A stretch of DNA of 64,000 bases from Gammaproteobacteria bacterium (GTDB lineage Bacteria; Pseudomonadota; Gammaproteobacteria; Pseudomonadales; Pseudohongiellaceae). The stretch spans positions 558,001-622,000 of the forward strand of contig JAHEGE010000001.1 of NCBI GenBank assembly GCA_024639905.1. The letters are read 5' to 3'. The position numbers were made by a program, and so were the translations under genes. The notes under the pieces were generated by a model that worked only from the letters and a program-made list of their open reading frames with translations, had not been told where the DNA came from and made no database searches. Below are positions 39,102 through 47,748 of this stretch, piece by piece. Position 1 is the stretch's first letter, and each line of letters begins with the position of its first letter.

Positions 39102-40316
39102 CTAAATTATCGAGCCTAGTTCGAATATGGGAAGATACATCGCGATGACTAGGCTGCCAACTAGCGTGCCAATGATCACTATGATGGCAGGTTCTAGTAG
39201 AGAAGTCAGGTTGTCGACTGCGACATCGACTTCGTTTTCAAAAAACGCCGCACAGCGCTCTAACATGGGCTCTAGTGTGCCGGATTCTTCACCCACCCTC
39301 GTCATCTGATGAACCATTCGCGGGAACGCCTTGGTGTTTTCGATAGCGGCATAGAGTGCCTCGCCATTCGCGACCTGATGACAAATCTCCTGAGTCGCCG
39401 CCGCATAGTGCCGGTTGCCTGTGCTAGGCGCTACGGTCGCGAGTGCGTCGAGAAGCGGAACGCCTGCGGCATAAGTGGTCGCAAGCGTGCGACAGAAGCG
39501 AGCATGACACGAGGCGCTAGCGATCGATCCAATCACCGGAAGCCTGAGTAGGATTCGATCGGCAATAAGACGCGCCGATTCCGAGCGTGCGAGCGTTGCC
39601 TGCGTGACAAAGAGCCCGAGCGCGCCGACGAGAGGGATAAGCCACCAATACGCAATAACCCAGTCGGATAGCGCCAACACAAGGCGCGTAAACGCGGGCA
39701 GCTCGGCGCCATAGTCTGCGAACGTTGTCGCGAGCGTGGGGACGAATTTGATTAGCAATATGCCGGTAACGATGATCGCGACGATAAGCACAGCGCAGGG
39801 GTAGTTAGTGGCCTTGCGTAGTTTCGCCTTTAGAAGGGCCGATTTTTCACCGAAGCTGGCGAGACGCTCTAGCATGCAATCTAGTGTGCCTGAGGCTTCT
39901 CCGGCTTCGACGAGGCTGCAGTAAAGTGCGTCAAAGGCGCGAGGATGCTGGCGCAGGCTTTGGGAGAGGCTGTGACCCGCATCGACTTCTGCCCTCAGTG
40001 CCTGAGCTAGGGTAACGATCCTAGCCTGCGCGAGTCCCTCGATGACGATATCGAACGCTTGCACAAGTGGGATACCTGCCTTGAGCATCGTGGCGAGCTG
40101 GCGGCTAAACAGGGTGATGTCGGCGGCGCGCGGGCGCGCCAAGGAGGCCGGCGGAGGGCGCTGGGTCAGCTTCTTGATCCGCAGACGCCTCAGCCCTCTA
40201 TTCGATAGCTCGAGCCGCGCGAGCTGCCGGCTAGGCGCAGGTATCTCCCCAGAGCGGCGAATGCCAAGGCTATCTATCCCTTGCCAGGTGTACCTAACAA
40301 AGGTTCTGTGCAACAC
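39102..40316 (-). CDS. pilC: Type IV pilus inner-membrane platform protein PilC
   Basis: Polytopic platform protein of the pilus assembly machine, with two T2SSF domains. The 404-aa product has an N-terminal soluble part, then ADITLFSRQLATMLKAGIPLVQAFDIV (split here as ADITLFSRQLATML and KAGIPLVQAFDIV), a second T2SSF repeat (ASCHARFCRTLATTYAAG), and the terminal LEPAIIVIIGTLVGSLVIAMYLPIF region (first part LEPAIIVIIGTLVG). The start is GTG 40316 or the adjacent TTG 40313, which has better spacing from GGGAG; both lie inside the pilA end (overlap 20-23 bp). No pilB precedes it. Confidence 0.94.
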   Translation of the reverse strand: MLHRTFVRYTWQGIDSLGIRRSGEIPAPSRQLARLELSNRGLRRLRIKKLTQRPPPASLARPRAADITLFSRQLATMLKAGIPLVQAFDIVIEGLAQARIVTLAQALRAEVDAGHSLSQSLRQHPRAFDALYCSLVEAGEASGTLDCMLERLASFGEKSALLKAKLRKATNYPCAVLIVAIIVTGILLIKFVPTLATTFADYGAELPAFTRLVLALSDWVIAYWWLIPLVGALGLFVTQATLARSESARLIADRILLRLPVIGSIASASCHARFCRTLATTYAAGVPLLDALATVAPSTGNRHYAAATQEICHQVANGEALYAAIENTKAFPRMVHQMTRVGEESGTLEPMLERCAAFFENEVDVAVDNLTSLLEPAIIVIIGTLVGSLVIAMYLPIFELGSII

Positions 40317-40737
40317 AGCTCCCGCCTGCGGTCCAACGAACGGGTGGGACGATACCGCTTGGAGTGAGGGTATAGGTGATCCCGGCGAGATTGCTGCCGT
40401 CCGCCATCCACGTCAGGCTCAGGACTCCATCAGTTACGCTTGCGCCATGGGTCGTCGCATCTGCTGCGATAGCAGCCGGCAAGCCCGCAGCCCCACTGTC
40501 TAAATCTTCTGCGCTTGCGAGTAGCTGGGTCTGCACTGCCGAATCGACAGCAAGCCGCAAGGGGGCGGCAGCAGACACAATCTCGGTAAAGCGCGCCCTG
40601 CGGGTAAACTCTAAATACTGCGGCACTGCGATGACGGCGAGTATGCCGATGATTGCCAATACCACGAGTAACTCGATGAGGGTGAAGCCCGCGCTTACAG
40701 CGTGATTGGGTAAGGCGGTTCTCGGGTTTGTAAGCAT
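40294..40737 (-). CDS. pilA: Type IV pilin PilA
   Basis: Major pilin-type subunit. The 147-aa prepilin has a 17-residue leader ending in Gly, then the mature N-terminus FTLIELLVVLAIIGILAVIA with Glu at +5, the hydrophobic assembly helix. Two Cys near the C-terminus (SCVAQNLC) probably form the D-region disulfide loop. It is first in a minus-strand group pilA-pilC-pilD. A pseudopilin role cannot be excluded, but position and disulfide loop favour the pilus fibre. Confidence 0.9.
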   Translation of the reverse strand: MLTNPRTALPNHAVSAGFTLIELLVVLAIIGILAVIAVPQYLEFTRRARFTEIVSAAAPLRLAVDSAVQTQLLASAEDLDSGAAGLPAAIAADATTHGASVTDGVLSLTWMADGSNLAGITYTLTPSGIVPPVRWTAGGSCVAQNLC

Positions 40738-40826
40738 ACTGAATCTCCATCCTTGAAGTAGGGTGAGCGCTGTATCGTCTTGGCCCGATTCAGCGTCCGT
40801 TAATGCAGCGAGAACTAAGCTAATTC

Positions 40827-40856
40827 TCTATAAGTAGCGTAGAGCTGTTAGTGCAA
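40827..40856 (-). promoter_or_regulatory. Possible promoter of pilA
   Basis: On the minus strand, TTGCAC (40856-40851) and TATAGA (40832-40827) are 18 bp apart, about 90 bases before the pilA start. I saw no GG-N10-GC sigma-54 element here, although pilA is RpoN-dependent in Pseudomonas. Tentative. The rest of the 283-bp gap 40738-41020 shows nothing clear. Confidence 0.3.
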
Positions 40857-41020
40857 ATACGCGAATTAATGCGTAACAGAGTTTAGCCAAACGCCCGCTC
40901 CGCTTGATTGCAGACTGAGACTGGTTTATGTTTCTCAAGCTTTTCCGCGGGCGAAATGCAATGCGCAGCCCGAGAGAGCACTACCCCGTGCTAGACCTAA
41001 GATCGACCGAGAGGAACTGA

Positions 41021-41467
41021 GTGATGAAGAAGTTGAAGATCGACGTTGTTTCAGACGTGATGAGCAGTACGATGAAGAACTCGATACGTGCGCTAGCCAA
41101 GGCTGCGCTATGCGCCACAGTACTCTCTGCAGCGCCAAGTGTGTTCGCCGATGCGAAAACGATTAAAGACGGCGTCTTTACGCAGGCGCAAGTAGATGCC
41201 GGCGCACAGATTTACGACAATGCCTGCAAAGCCTGTCACGACATGCGCTTTTACCGCGACACGCTCAAGTCTTGGGATGGCCAACCAGTTTTGTGGATGT
41301 GGGAAACCATATTAGGCACTATGCCAGCAGATAATCCCGGCTCGCTAATGCTCGAAGAATACACCGACGTGGTTGCGTACATTCTGTCCGAGAACGGTTT
41401 CCCCGTTGGTGACACAGCGCTCGACCCAGATACCAATATGGCCGATATCAACATCGTCGCCCCGTGA
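41021..41467 (+). CDS. Periplasmic class I-type cytochrome c
   Basis: Small monohaem cytochrome c, probably an electron carrier in the periplasm. The product has a long N-region followed by a signal sequence (SIRALAKAALCATVLSAAPS, cleavage near FADA), the haem motif CKACH and a probable axial Met in GTMPADNPGS; the YTDVVAYILSENGFP segment resembles the last helix of cytochromes c. GTG 41021 (adjacent ATG 41024) follows AGAGG; an internal ATG at 41072 would give a more normal 23-residue signal peptide. I cannot assign a specific partner; the bc1 complex in the same window is an obvious candidate donor. Confidence 0.85.
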   Translation: MMKKLKIDVVSDVMSSTMKNSIRALAKAALCATVLSAAPSVFADAKTIKDGVFTQAQVDAGAQIYDNACKACHDMRFYRDTLKSWDGQPVLWMWETILGTMPADNPGSLMLEEYTDVVAYILSENGFPVGDTALDPDTNMADINIVAP

Positions 41468-41499
41468 TTCCTGCGCGGGGCTGAGCCTGCTCTTTTAGC

Positions 41500-42240
41500 C
41501 TACTCAGTCCCGCACTTTTCTCCCAGTTTATCTAGCGCGCGTTCGTCGCGATTATCTATCCTGAGCTCATATTTCGTCGCTAGCCCACGCCATAGATTGG
41601 CGTATTCGCATTGGAAGGCGTCCCTTGGCAGGTAGCTCGAAGGGCCGCGATTGCGTTTTTTGCGCAATTCCTTTCTGTCCACCAAGAGTAGATTCATCGG
41701 ATCGTTGGCGAACTGCAGCTTCTTCTGGGCGCTCCAGCGGTCGCCGCCGTAGATGTGGGCATACATCAAGGGGATAACGTGATCGAGATCCATCTGTGTG
41801 GCGACCTTGAACGTCTTGCCCGTGTATTCGTCGAGCCAGTCTCCTAGGCGCACGACGCAGTTGCGCGGGTTGGTGAAGCGCGGCTGCTCGCGGCTGGTGA
41901 GTATCAGCATCTCTTGGCGTGTCGATTGGCAGTCGTTATCGAAGTCTTCTTCGTAAGACCAGTCGTCTGGGTTGAAAAATTTCTCTCTGCTGCGGCGATC
42001 GAATAGGGCGCTGTCGCGGCCTACGCGGGAAAAGGTATCCGGCATCTCGCAGCCGCCCATGTGGCAATGGTAGGTGTTGCCGAAGTAGTGCCCTCCATTC
42101 GCGTCAATCGAGCCCGCGTGGGCGTCCGCGCGTTGCGGGGCATAACTTATTGCGCACCCGACGAGAACAAGCACCAAGGCGCTTAAATAACGCTTTGGCG
42201 TCGTCGTATGTCCATCGATTCGCTGGTCTCGCGTGAGCAT
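41500..42240 (-). CDS. Secreted HNH-family nuclease with N-terminal YHYH-like motif
   Basis: Probable exported nuclease. ATG 42240 follows AAGGAG at eight bases; a hydrophobic signal (YLSALVLVLVGCAISY) ends near ADA|HAG. The mature N-terminus has HAGSIDANGGHYFGN and TYHCHMGGC, a His/Cys-rich YHYH-like element common at the start of secreted nuclease-like proteins. The C-terminal half has an HNH core: DLDHVIPLMYAHIYGGD, then FANDPMNLLLVDRKELRKK and SSYLPRD, resembling the HNH/DUF1524 group. Length 246 aa. It stands alone between a cytochrome c gene (convergent) and nadC. Substrate and role are unknown. Confidence 0.8.
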   Translation of the reverse strand: MLTRDQRIDGHTTTPKRYLSALVLVLVGCAISYAPQRADAHAGSIDANGGHYFGNTYHCHMGGCEMPDTFSRVGRDSALFDRRSREKFFNPDDWSYEEDFDNDCQSTRQEMLILTSREQPRFTNPRNCVVRLGDWLDEYTGKTFKVATQMDLDHVIPLMYAHIYGGDRWSAQKKLQFANDPMNLLLVDRKELRKKRNRGPSSYLPRDAFQCEYANLWRGLATKYELRIDNRDERALDKLGEKCGTE

Positions 42241-42280
42241 AACGCACACTCCTTTTGAGCTAAGAGCATTTCGCTTGGGT

Positions 42281-43132
42281 TTAGTCGAGCAAAAGCGACA
42301 AGTCGAGCGCGCGGCAATGTTTGGTGAGCGCGCCGATAGAAATATAATCTACGCCTGTTTCGGCGATACGGACGAGGCGGGAGTCATCGATACTGCCTGA
42401 GGCTTCGAGCTTCACGCGGCCAGCTGTGTGCCGCACGGCGTGTGCGGTTTGCTCCAGATCGAAGTTGTCGAGCATGACCGTATCGGCCTGGGCCTCGATC
42501 GCCTCGTTAAGCTCTGCGAGGCTTTGCACCTCAACCTCAACCGGCAAGTCCGCGTTTAAGGTGCGAGCGCGCCGGATTGCCGCAGCGATACTGCCGCAGG
42601 CGGCGATGTGATTCTCCTTAATAAGAAAAGCATCAAAAAGGCCGACGCGGTGATTATGACAGCCGCCAACACGGACCGCGTATTTCTGCGCGAGTCGCAG
42701 TCCAGGTAAGGTCTTACGGGTATCGAGTACTTTCACAGGAGTGTGTTCGACGAGCTGCGCGTAGCGGCGGCTTGTAGTTGCCGTAGACGACAGCGTCTGC
42801 AGGATATTCAGTGCGCAGCGTTCTCCGGTGAGGATGCTGCGCGCGGCGCCCGATAGAGTGACCAGAGTGGTGCCATCGCTCACCTCATCGCCGTCGGCTA
42901 CGTGCCAGCTCAGCTCGACATCGCCGGAGTGTGGGGCGAGTTGGCTAAACACCTCGTCGACCCAAGCTCTGCCGCAAACGACGCCTGCCTCACGGCTAAG
43001 GATGCGGGCGTTTGCGGAGCGTCCCGCGGGTATCAGCTGGGCGGTCATATCGCCGCCGCCGAGGTCTTCGGCGAGGGCGTTCGCGACGACTCGCGCAATG
43101 GTATCGTGGTCAGGTAGTGGTGGCTGCATCAT
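42281..43132 (-). CDS. nadC: Nicotinate-nucleotide pyrophosphorylase (carboxylating)
   Basis: Quinolinate phosphoribosyltransferase of de novo NAD synthesis. The product has [17 protein letters not shown] at the N-terminus, [17 protein letters not shown], the catalytic [31 protein letters not shown] and the C-terminal [12 protein letters not shown] phosphate site. I start at ATG 43132, with an adjacent ATG 43129; the frame is open to 43171. It is divergent from ampD, as in Pseudomonas. Confidence 0.95.
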   Translation of the reverse strand: MMQPPLPDHDTIARVVANALAEDLGGGDMTAQLIPAGRSANARILSREAGVVCGRAWVDEVFSQLAPHSGDVELSWHVADGDEVSDGTTLVTLSGAARSILTGERCALNILQTLSSTATTSRRYAQLVEHTPVKVLDTRKTLPGLRLAQKYAVRVGGCHNHRVGLFDAFLIKENHIAACGSIAAAIRRARTLNADLPVEVEVQSLAELNEAIEAQADTVMLDNFDLEQTAHAVRHTAGRVKLEASGSIDDSRLVRIAETGVDYISIGALTKHCRALDLSLLLD

Positions 43133-43270
43133 GATGTCCGAGTTAGTCTTATGCTTGAATCTATCGCCCAAGCAACGGTGATATCCAAATTATGGCGCAC
43201 GACGTTAGGAATAGGAACCTGAGAGCTCTTCGCTAACTCCAGTTAACGGGGAAAAGGCAGTTAACATGGT

Positions 43271-43834
43271 ATGAAATTAACTATCGAGGCGGGCCTGCTG
43301 CGCGAGGCTATCCAGCACTGTTCGCCAAATCGTGGGCGTAGGCCCGATGACAGCGCTGTCGATCTTGTCGTGGTGCATAGCATCAGCTTGCCGCCGGGCG
43401 AGTATGCGGGCGACGCGGTTGCGCGTTTTTTCTGCAACGAGCTACGCAGCGACGAGCACCCTTATTACCAGCAGATCGCCGACCTGCAGGTCTCTGCTCA
43501 CCTGTTCATTCGGCGCACAGGCGAAGTTAATCAGTTCGTCAATTTCGACGAGCGTGCATGGCATGCGGGGCGCTCGAGCTATGAGGGGCGTGAAGAGTGC
43601 AATGACTACTCGATCGGTATCGAATTAGAAGGCACCGATGAGGACGCATTCGAGCCACAGCAGTATGTTGCGCTAGCGGCTGTGATCAGGGCACTCGAGG
43701 CTTACTACCCTCGCTTTACCACAGATAGGATTGCCGGGCACAGTGATGTGGCGCCGGGAAGAAAAACGGACCCTGGCAAGGGATTCGACTGGTCGCGGCT
43801 GCGGGCGCAGCTGAGTAGTTTCACGACTTTCTAA
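43271..43834 (+). CDS. ampD: 1,6-anhydro-N-acetylmuramyl-L-alanine amidase AmpD
   Basis: Cytoplasmic zinc amidase that cuts the stem peptide from anhydro-muropeptides during cell-wall recycling and so limits ampC induction. The 187-aa product has CSPNRGRRP, the zinc His in VVHSISLPPGEY, SAHLFIRRTGEVNQFV, and the second zinc/catalytic set GHSDVAPGRKTDPG (His and Asp). It precedes ampE by 18 bp. No ampC or ampR gene is in the window. Confidence 0.95.
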   Translation: MKLTIEAGLLREAIQHCSPNRGRRPDDSAVDLVVVHSISLPPGEYAGDAVARFFCNELRSDEHPYYQQIADLQVSAHLFIRRTGEVNQFVNFDERAWHAGRSSYEGREECNDYSIGIELEGTDEDAFEPQQYVALAAVIRALEAYYPRFTTDRIAGHSDVAPGRKTDPGKGFDWSRLRAQLSSFTTF

Positions 43835-43852
43835 AATACTGCGGAGGCTTGC

Positions 43853-44782
43853 GTGTCTTTTCTCGTTATCTTACTTGGACTTATCGTCACCGCCACCTGG
43901 CTGAAGGACGTCGATCGTTTCGATGATGCGTGGTTTAGCCGCTATCAGCGCGCCCTGCGCTCGCTCGCTGCGCGCAATCTAGAGTCGGCGAAGGCGCAGA
44001 ATTTAGCGGGCTTGGTTGCGGTTTACGGTGGGCTGCTTATCGTCGTCTTGATGTTGGAATGGTTTGTTGCGGGACGGCTCTATGGGCTGGCGACGATGGC
44101 CCTGCATCTGCTGCTGTTGCTGGTTGCAATGGATCGGACGCAGCCGGGCCGTCTTGTTCTTGAGTTCCTTCGCTCGTGGAATGCCGGAGACCGCGAGGGC
44201 TGTGTCGACTACCTCAAACACGAGCTCAATCTTGATTCTCCGCCCTCTGCGCTCCATGGCGCGGCGATAGTGAAGCAATTCAAGCGACTGCTAGTGTATC
44301 GAAGCTTCGAGCGCATGTTCATGATGTACACGCTCTACCTAGTTTTGGGCCCAAGCGGGGTCGTGATTGGCTACGTGAGCTACCAGTTGCGAACGGATTT
44401 GCGGGAGGAGGGCGATCGTGAGTGCGCGGATTCTGTGGGGTGGTTGATTTCCCTGCTCGAATGGATCCCGTTGCGGCTCCTCGCGCTAACGTTCTCCTTG
44501 GTGGGCGATTTCAGCCGCTGCTTCGCACAGCTGCGGCGCCAAGCCTGGCTTGGCAATGCGCAGCTTAGTAATTCTGAGCTCCTCGCCGGTTGGGCCTCCT
44601 GTGCGCTGTCCGAGGCGGAGGCGCCGTGTAACGCCGACGCGCCCTTGGTCGGCGCCGATCGCGCAGCAGGTTTTGACAACGCTGCTATGGTTCTCGAGGT
44701 GCGCGAGCTGCAAGGGCTCGTTGAACGCAGTCAGTTAGTCTGGCTGGTAAGTGTGGCGCTACTCACTCTTATAGGCATCTAG
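43853..44782 (+). CDS. ampE: Regulatory/inner-membrane protein AmpE
   Basis: AmpE-family inner-membrane protein of unclear biochemical role, co-encoded with AmpD. The 309-aa product starts at GTG 43853 (GGAGG upstream) with a hydrophobic segment SFLVILLGLIVTATWL, then WFSRYQRALRSL and a further pair of helices (about 55-95), the cobD/cbiB-like FMMYTLYLVLGPSGVVIGY, and a final C-terminal helix. Length is slightly above the 284 aa of E. coli AmpE. Confidence 0.88.
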   Translation: MSFLVILLGLIVTATWLKDVDRFDDAWFSRYQRALRSLAARNLESAKAQNLAGLVAVYGGLLIVVLMLEWFVAGRLYGLATMALHLLLLLVAMDRTQPGRLVLEFLRSWNAGDREGCVDYLKHELNLDSPPSALHGAAIVKQFKRLLVYRSFERMFMMYTLYLVLGPSGVVIGYVSYQLRTDLREEGDRECADSVGWLISLLEWIPLRLLALTFSLVGDFSRCFAQLRRQAWLGNAQLSNSELLAGWASCALSEAEAPCNADAPLVGADRAAGFDNAAMVLEVRELQGLVERSQLVWLVSVALLTLIGI

Positions 44783-44823
44783 CTCCCCTGATAGGCGTAG
44801 ACGTAGAAACGCTTGGTTGTAAA

Positions 44824-44844
44824 AAATGTAGTTTAACTACATTT
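44824..44844. promoter_or_regulatory. 21-bp palindrome upstream of aceE (site 1)
   Basis: Perfect inverted repeat with 10-bp arms AAATGTAGTT and AACTACATTT around a single central base. It lies about 115-135 bases before aceE. It looks like a dimeric repressor site, but I cannot assign a regulator; pdhR is absent from this locus. Confidence 0.6.
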
Positions 44845-44913
44845 ATTTTGATTTCACTGTGGATGAGTCGCTTGAGAGTGGCTAGAATCCGTAGCATATG
44901 TAATTCTGTTACA

Positions 44914-44934
44914 GTTATTTAATATATAAATAAC
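44914..44934. promoter_or_regulatory. 21-bp AT-rich palindrome upstream of aceE (site 2)
   Basis: Inverted repeat with 8-bp arms GTTATTTA and TAAATAAC around ATATA, 24 bases before the aceE ATG, in a markedly AT-rich stretch. Its centre (44924) is exactly 90 bp from the centre of site 1 (44834). The arms differ from those of site 1, so a different protein, or a promoter/upstream element, is possible. Confidence 0.5.
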
Positions 44935-44958
44935 TTTATTAAAAATCGAAAGGGTAGG

Positions 44959-47661
44959 ATGAGACGGATGAGCGAACATCAGGACAATAACCCGGAAGAA
45001 ACCAAAGAGTGGCTAGATGCCCTTAATTCCGTCATCGACGAGGAGGGTGCCGATCGCGCTCACTACCTACTTAACACCCTCTCTGCGCGCACCTCGATTG
45101 TAGACCCGCGCGAGGACTCAACCGCTGTCTACACCGCTTACCGCAATACTATTGCGCCTACTAGCGAGGAGCGGATGCCGGGTGACATGTTTATGGAGCG
45201 CGAGATCCGCGGCATCGTGCGCTGGAACGCGATGGCCATGGTCATGCGCGCCAACATGCGTAATTCGAGCATAGGGGGGCACATCTCTACGTTCTCGTCT
45301 GCAGCGACGCTCTATGATGTGGGCTTCAATTACTTCTTCCGGGGTCCGAACGAGCACGACGAAGGCGACCTCATTTACTTCCAGGGACATTCGTCGCCGG
45401 GCGTCTATGCGCGCTCTTTTCTAGAAGGGCGCATCAGCGAGAAGCAACTCGATAATTTCCGCCAAGAAGTCGACGGCAATGGCCTCTCGTCTTACCCGCA
45501 TCCTTGGTTGATGCCTGACTACTGGCAGTTCCCTACCGTGTCGATGGGCTTAGGCCCGATCCAGGCGATCTATCAGGCGCATTTGCTGAAATACCAGACA
45601 AGCCGCGGTTTGCTCGATAACTCGCGCCGCAAAATCTGGGCGTTCCTGGGCGACGGTGAGACCGATGAGCCGGAATCCCTCGGTGCGATTAGCAAGGCGG
45701 GACGCGAGAAGCTCGATAACTTGATTTTCGTGATCAACTGCAACCTGCAGCGCCTCGATGGCCCAGTGCGCGGAAACGGCAAAATCATCCAAGAGCTCGA
45801 AGGCGTGTTCCGCGGCGCTGGCTGGAATGTCATCAAAGTGGTGTGGGGCCGACACTGGGACCCTCTCCTACAGGCCGATAAAGACGGCATCCTGCAGGCT
45901 AGGATGAACGAGGTCGTAGACGGCGAATACCAGAACTACGTGGCTCGTGGCGGAGCTTATACCCGCGAGAATTTCTTCGGCAAAAGCCCCGAGCTGCTGA
46001 AGATGGTCGAGCACTTGTCGGATGATGACATCATGGCACTGAACCGCGGCGGCCATGACCCCTATAAGGTGTATGCAGCCTATGCTGAGGCCGCGAAGGC
46101 GAATGGCAAGCCTACCGTAATCCTTGCGAAGACGGTAAAGGGCTACGCCTTCGGCGACACGGCGGAGGCGCAGAACAACGCGCACTCGGTGAAAAAGCTC
46201 GATATCGAAGCGTTGAAAAAATTTCGCGACCGGTTCGGCATCCCCATTGACGACTCCAAATTAGAAGAGGTGCCTTACTACCGCCCGGCGGAAGACAGCC
46301 TCGAACTCAAATACATGCGCAAAGTACGCGAGCCACTCGGCAAACCGGTACCCCAGCGTCGCAGCGTAACCACGCCCTTATCGATCCCAAGTTTGAGCAG
46401 TTTCGATGCGCAATTGAAAACCAGCGGCGAGCGCGAAGTATCGACCACCATGGCGTTCGTGCGCATGCTGTCGACGCTGAGCAAAGACAAAGAGATCGGT
46501 CAGCGCGTCGTGCCTATCGTTCCCGATGAGGCGCGAACCTTTGGCATGGAAGGCATGTTCAGGCAGATGGGAATCTACTCCTCCGTCGGTCAGCTCTACG
46601 ATCCCGCCGATTCGAATCAGGTTATGTTTTACCGGGAAGATAAGCAGGGGCAGATGCTCGAAGAGGGAATCAGCGAATCCGGTGCTTTCTCTGCGTGGCT
46701 TGCCGCTGCAACATCATACAGTGTCAGCAACTATCCTCTGATTCCGTTCTATATCTACTATTCAATGTTCGGGTTCCAGCGAGTGGGAGATCTCTGTTGG
46801 GCGGCGGGCGATTCCCAAGCGCGCGGTTTCCTGATCGGCGCGACTGCGGGTCGTACGACGCTGAATGGAGAAGGTCTACAGCATCAGGACGGCCATTCGC
46901 ACATACTCGCCGGGACTATTCCTAACTGCGTCACCTACGATCCTACCTACGCGTATGAGCTCGCGGTTATCGTTCAGGATGGCCTAAGGCGCATGTATGA
47001 TGAAATGGAATCAGTGTTCTATTACATCACGACGATGAATGAAAATTATGTCCAGCCTGCTATGCCAGAGGGCGTGGAGGAAGGCATTATCCGCGGCATG
47101 TATTTGTTAGAGGATGGCGGAAGCGCCGACTACAAGACAGCCAAGCCCAAGAAGGACGTAGCAGATTTGCGCGTTCGTCTACTTGGTAGCGGCACGATAT
47201 TGCGAGAAGTACGCAAGGCGGCAGGGATCCTGCGTGACGACTATGGTGTCGTCGTGGATGTCTGGAGCGTAACCAGCTTTAACGAGTTGCGTAGAGAAGC
47301 GCTCGCTGTGTCGCGTCAGAACATGTTGAGTCCTGCGAATATTCCCAATAAGCCGTTTGTGACTGAGCAGCTTGAAGAACACAGCGGCCCGGTAATCGCT
47401 ACGACGGACTACATGATGTCGTATGCGGACCAGATACGAGAGTTCGTCCCAGACACTTATCGGGTATTGGGCACTGATGGTTTCGGCCGCAGCGACAGCC
47501 GCGAGAAGCTAAGACACTTCTTCGAGGTGGATGCGAAATTCATCGTCCTCGCAACGCTGACAGAGCTGCGTGCGAGAGGTCTCGTGGATGTTAAACAAAT
47601 CACCGCCTTCATGAAGAAAGAAGGCATCGACCAAAACAAACCCAATCCGCTGACGCATTAG
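44959..47661 (+). CDS. aceE: Pyruvate dehydrogenase E1 component, homodimeric type
   Basis: Thiamine-diphosphate-dependent E1 that decarboxylates pyruvate and acetylates the lipoyl group of E2. The 900-aa single-chain form (alpha2 type) carries the ThDP motif FLGDGETDEPES...NCN in AFLGDGETDEPESLG and IFVINCNLQRLDGPV, NSSIGGHISTFSSAATLYD near residue 97-115, and VPDEARTFGMEGMFRQMG. ATG 44959 (MRRMSEHQ) follows AGGG; ATG 44968 is an alternative. It is followed by aceF; no lpd gene follows. Confidence 0.97.
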   Translation: MRRMSEHQDNNPEETKEWLDALNSVIDEEGADRAHYLLNTLSARTSIVDPREDSTAVYTAYRNTIAPTSEERMPGDMFMEREIRGIVRWNAMAMVMRANMRNSSIGGHISTFSSAATLYDVGFNYFFRGPNEHDEGDLIYFQGHSSPGVYARSFLEGRISEKQLDNFRQEVDGNGLSSYPHPWLMPDYWQFPTVSMGLGPIQAIYQAHLLKYQTSRGLLDNSRRKIWAFLGDGETDEPESLGAISKAGREKLDNLIFVINCNLQRLDGPVRGNGKIIQELEGVFRGAGWNVIKVVWGRHWDPLLQADKDGILQARMNEVVDGEYQNYVARGGAYTRENFFGKSPELLKMVEHLSDDDIMALNRGGHDPYKVYAAYAEAAKANGKPTVILAKTVKGYAFGDTAEAQNNAHSVKKLDIEALKKFRDRFGIPIDDSKLEEVPYYRPAEDSLELKYMRKVREPLGKPVPQRRSVTTPLSIPSLSSFDAQLKTSGEREVSTTMAFVRMLSTLSKDKEIGQRVVPIVPDEARTFGMEGMFRQMGIYSSVGQLYDPADSNQVMFYREDKQGQMLEEGISESGAFSAWLAAATSYSVSNYPLIPFYIYYSMFGFQRVGDLCWAAGDSQARGFLIGATAGRTTLNGEGLQHQDGHSHILAGTIPNCVTYDPTYAYELAVIVQDGLRRMYDEMESVFYYITTMNENYVQPAMPEGVEEGIIRGMYLLEDGGSADYKTAKPKKDVADLRVRLLGSGTILREVRKAAGILRDDYGVVVDVWSVTSFNELRREALAVSRQNMLSPANIPNKPFVTEQLEEHSGPVIATTDYMMSYADQIREFVPDTYRVLGTDGFGRSDSREKLRHFFEVDAKFIVLATLTELRARGLVDVKQITAFMKKEGIDQNKPNPLTH

Positions 47662-47748
47662 TGTCGATAGGGATGCGGGCCTGAGGGCTGTGTCCAGATA
47701 GCGAGGAGTTTTAGAAATGAGTCGAATTATTGTGGGAGTATCGAAGCG

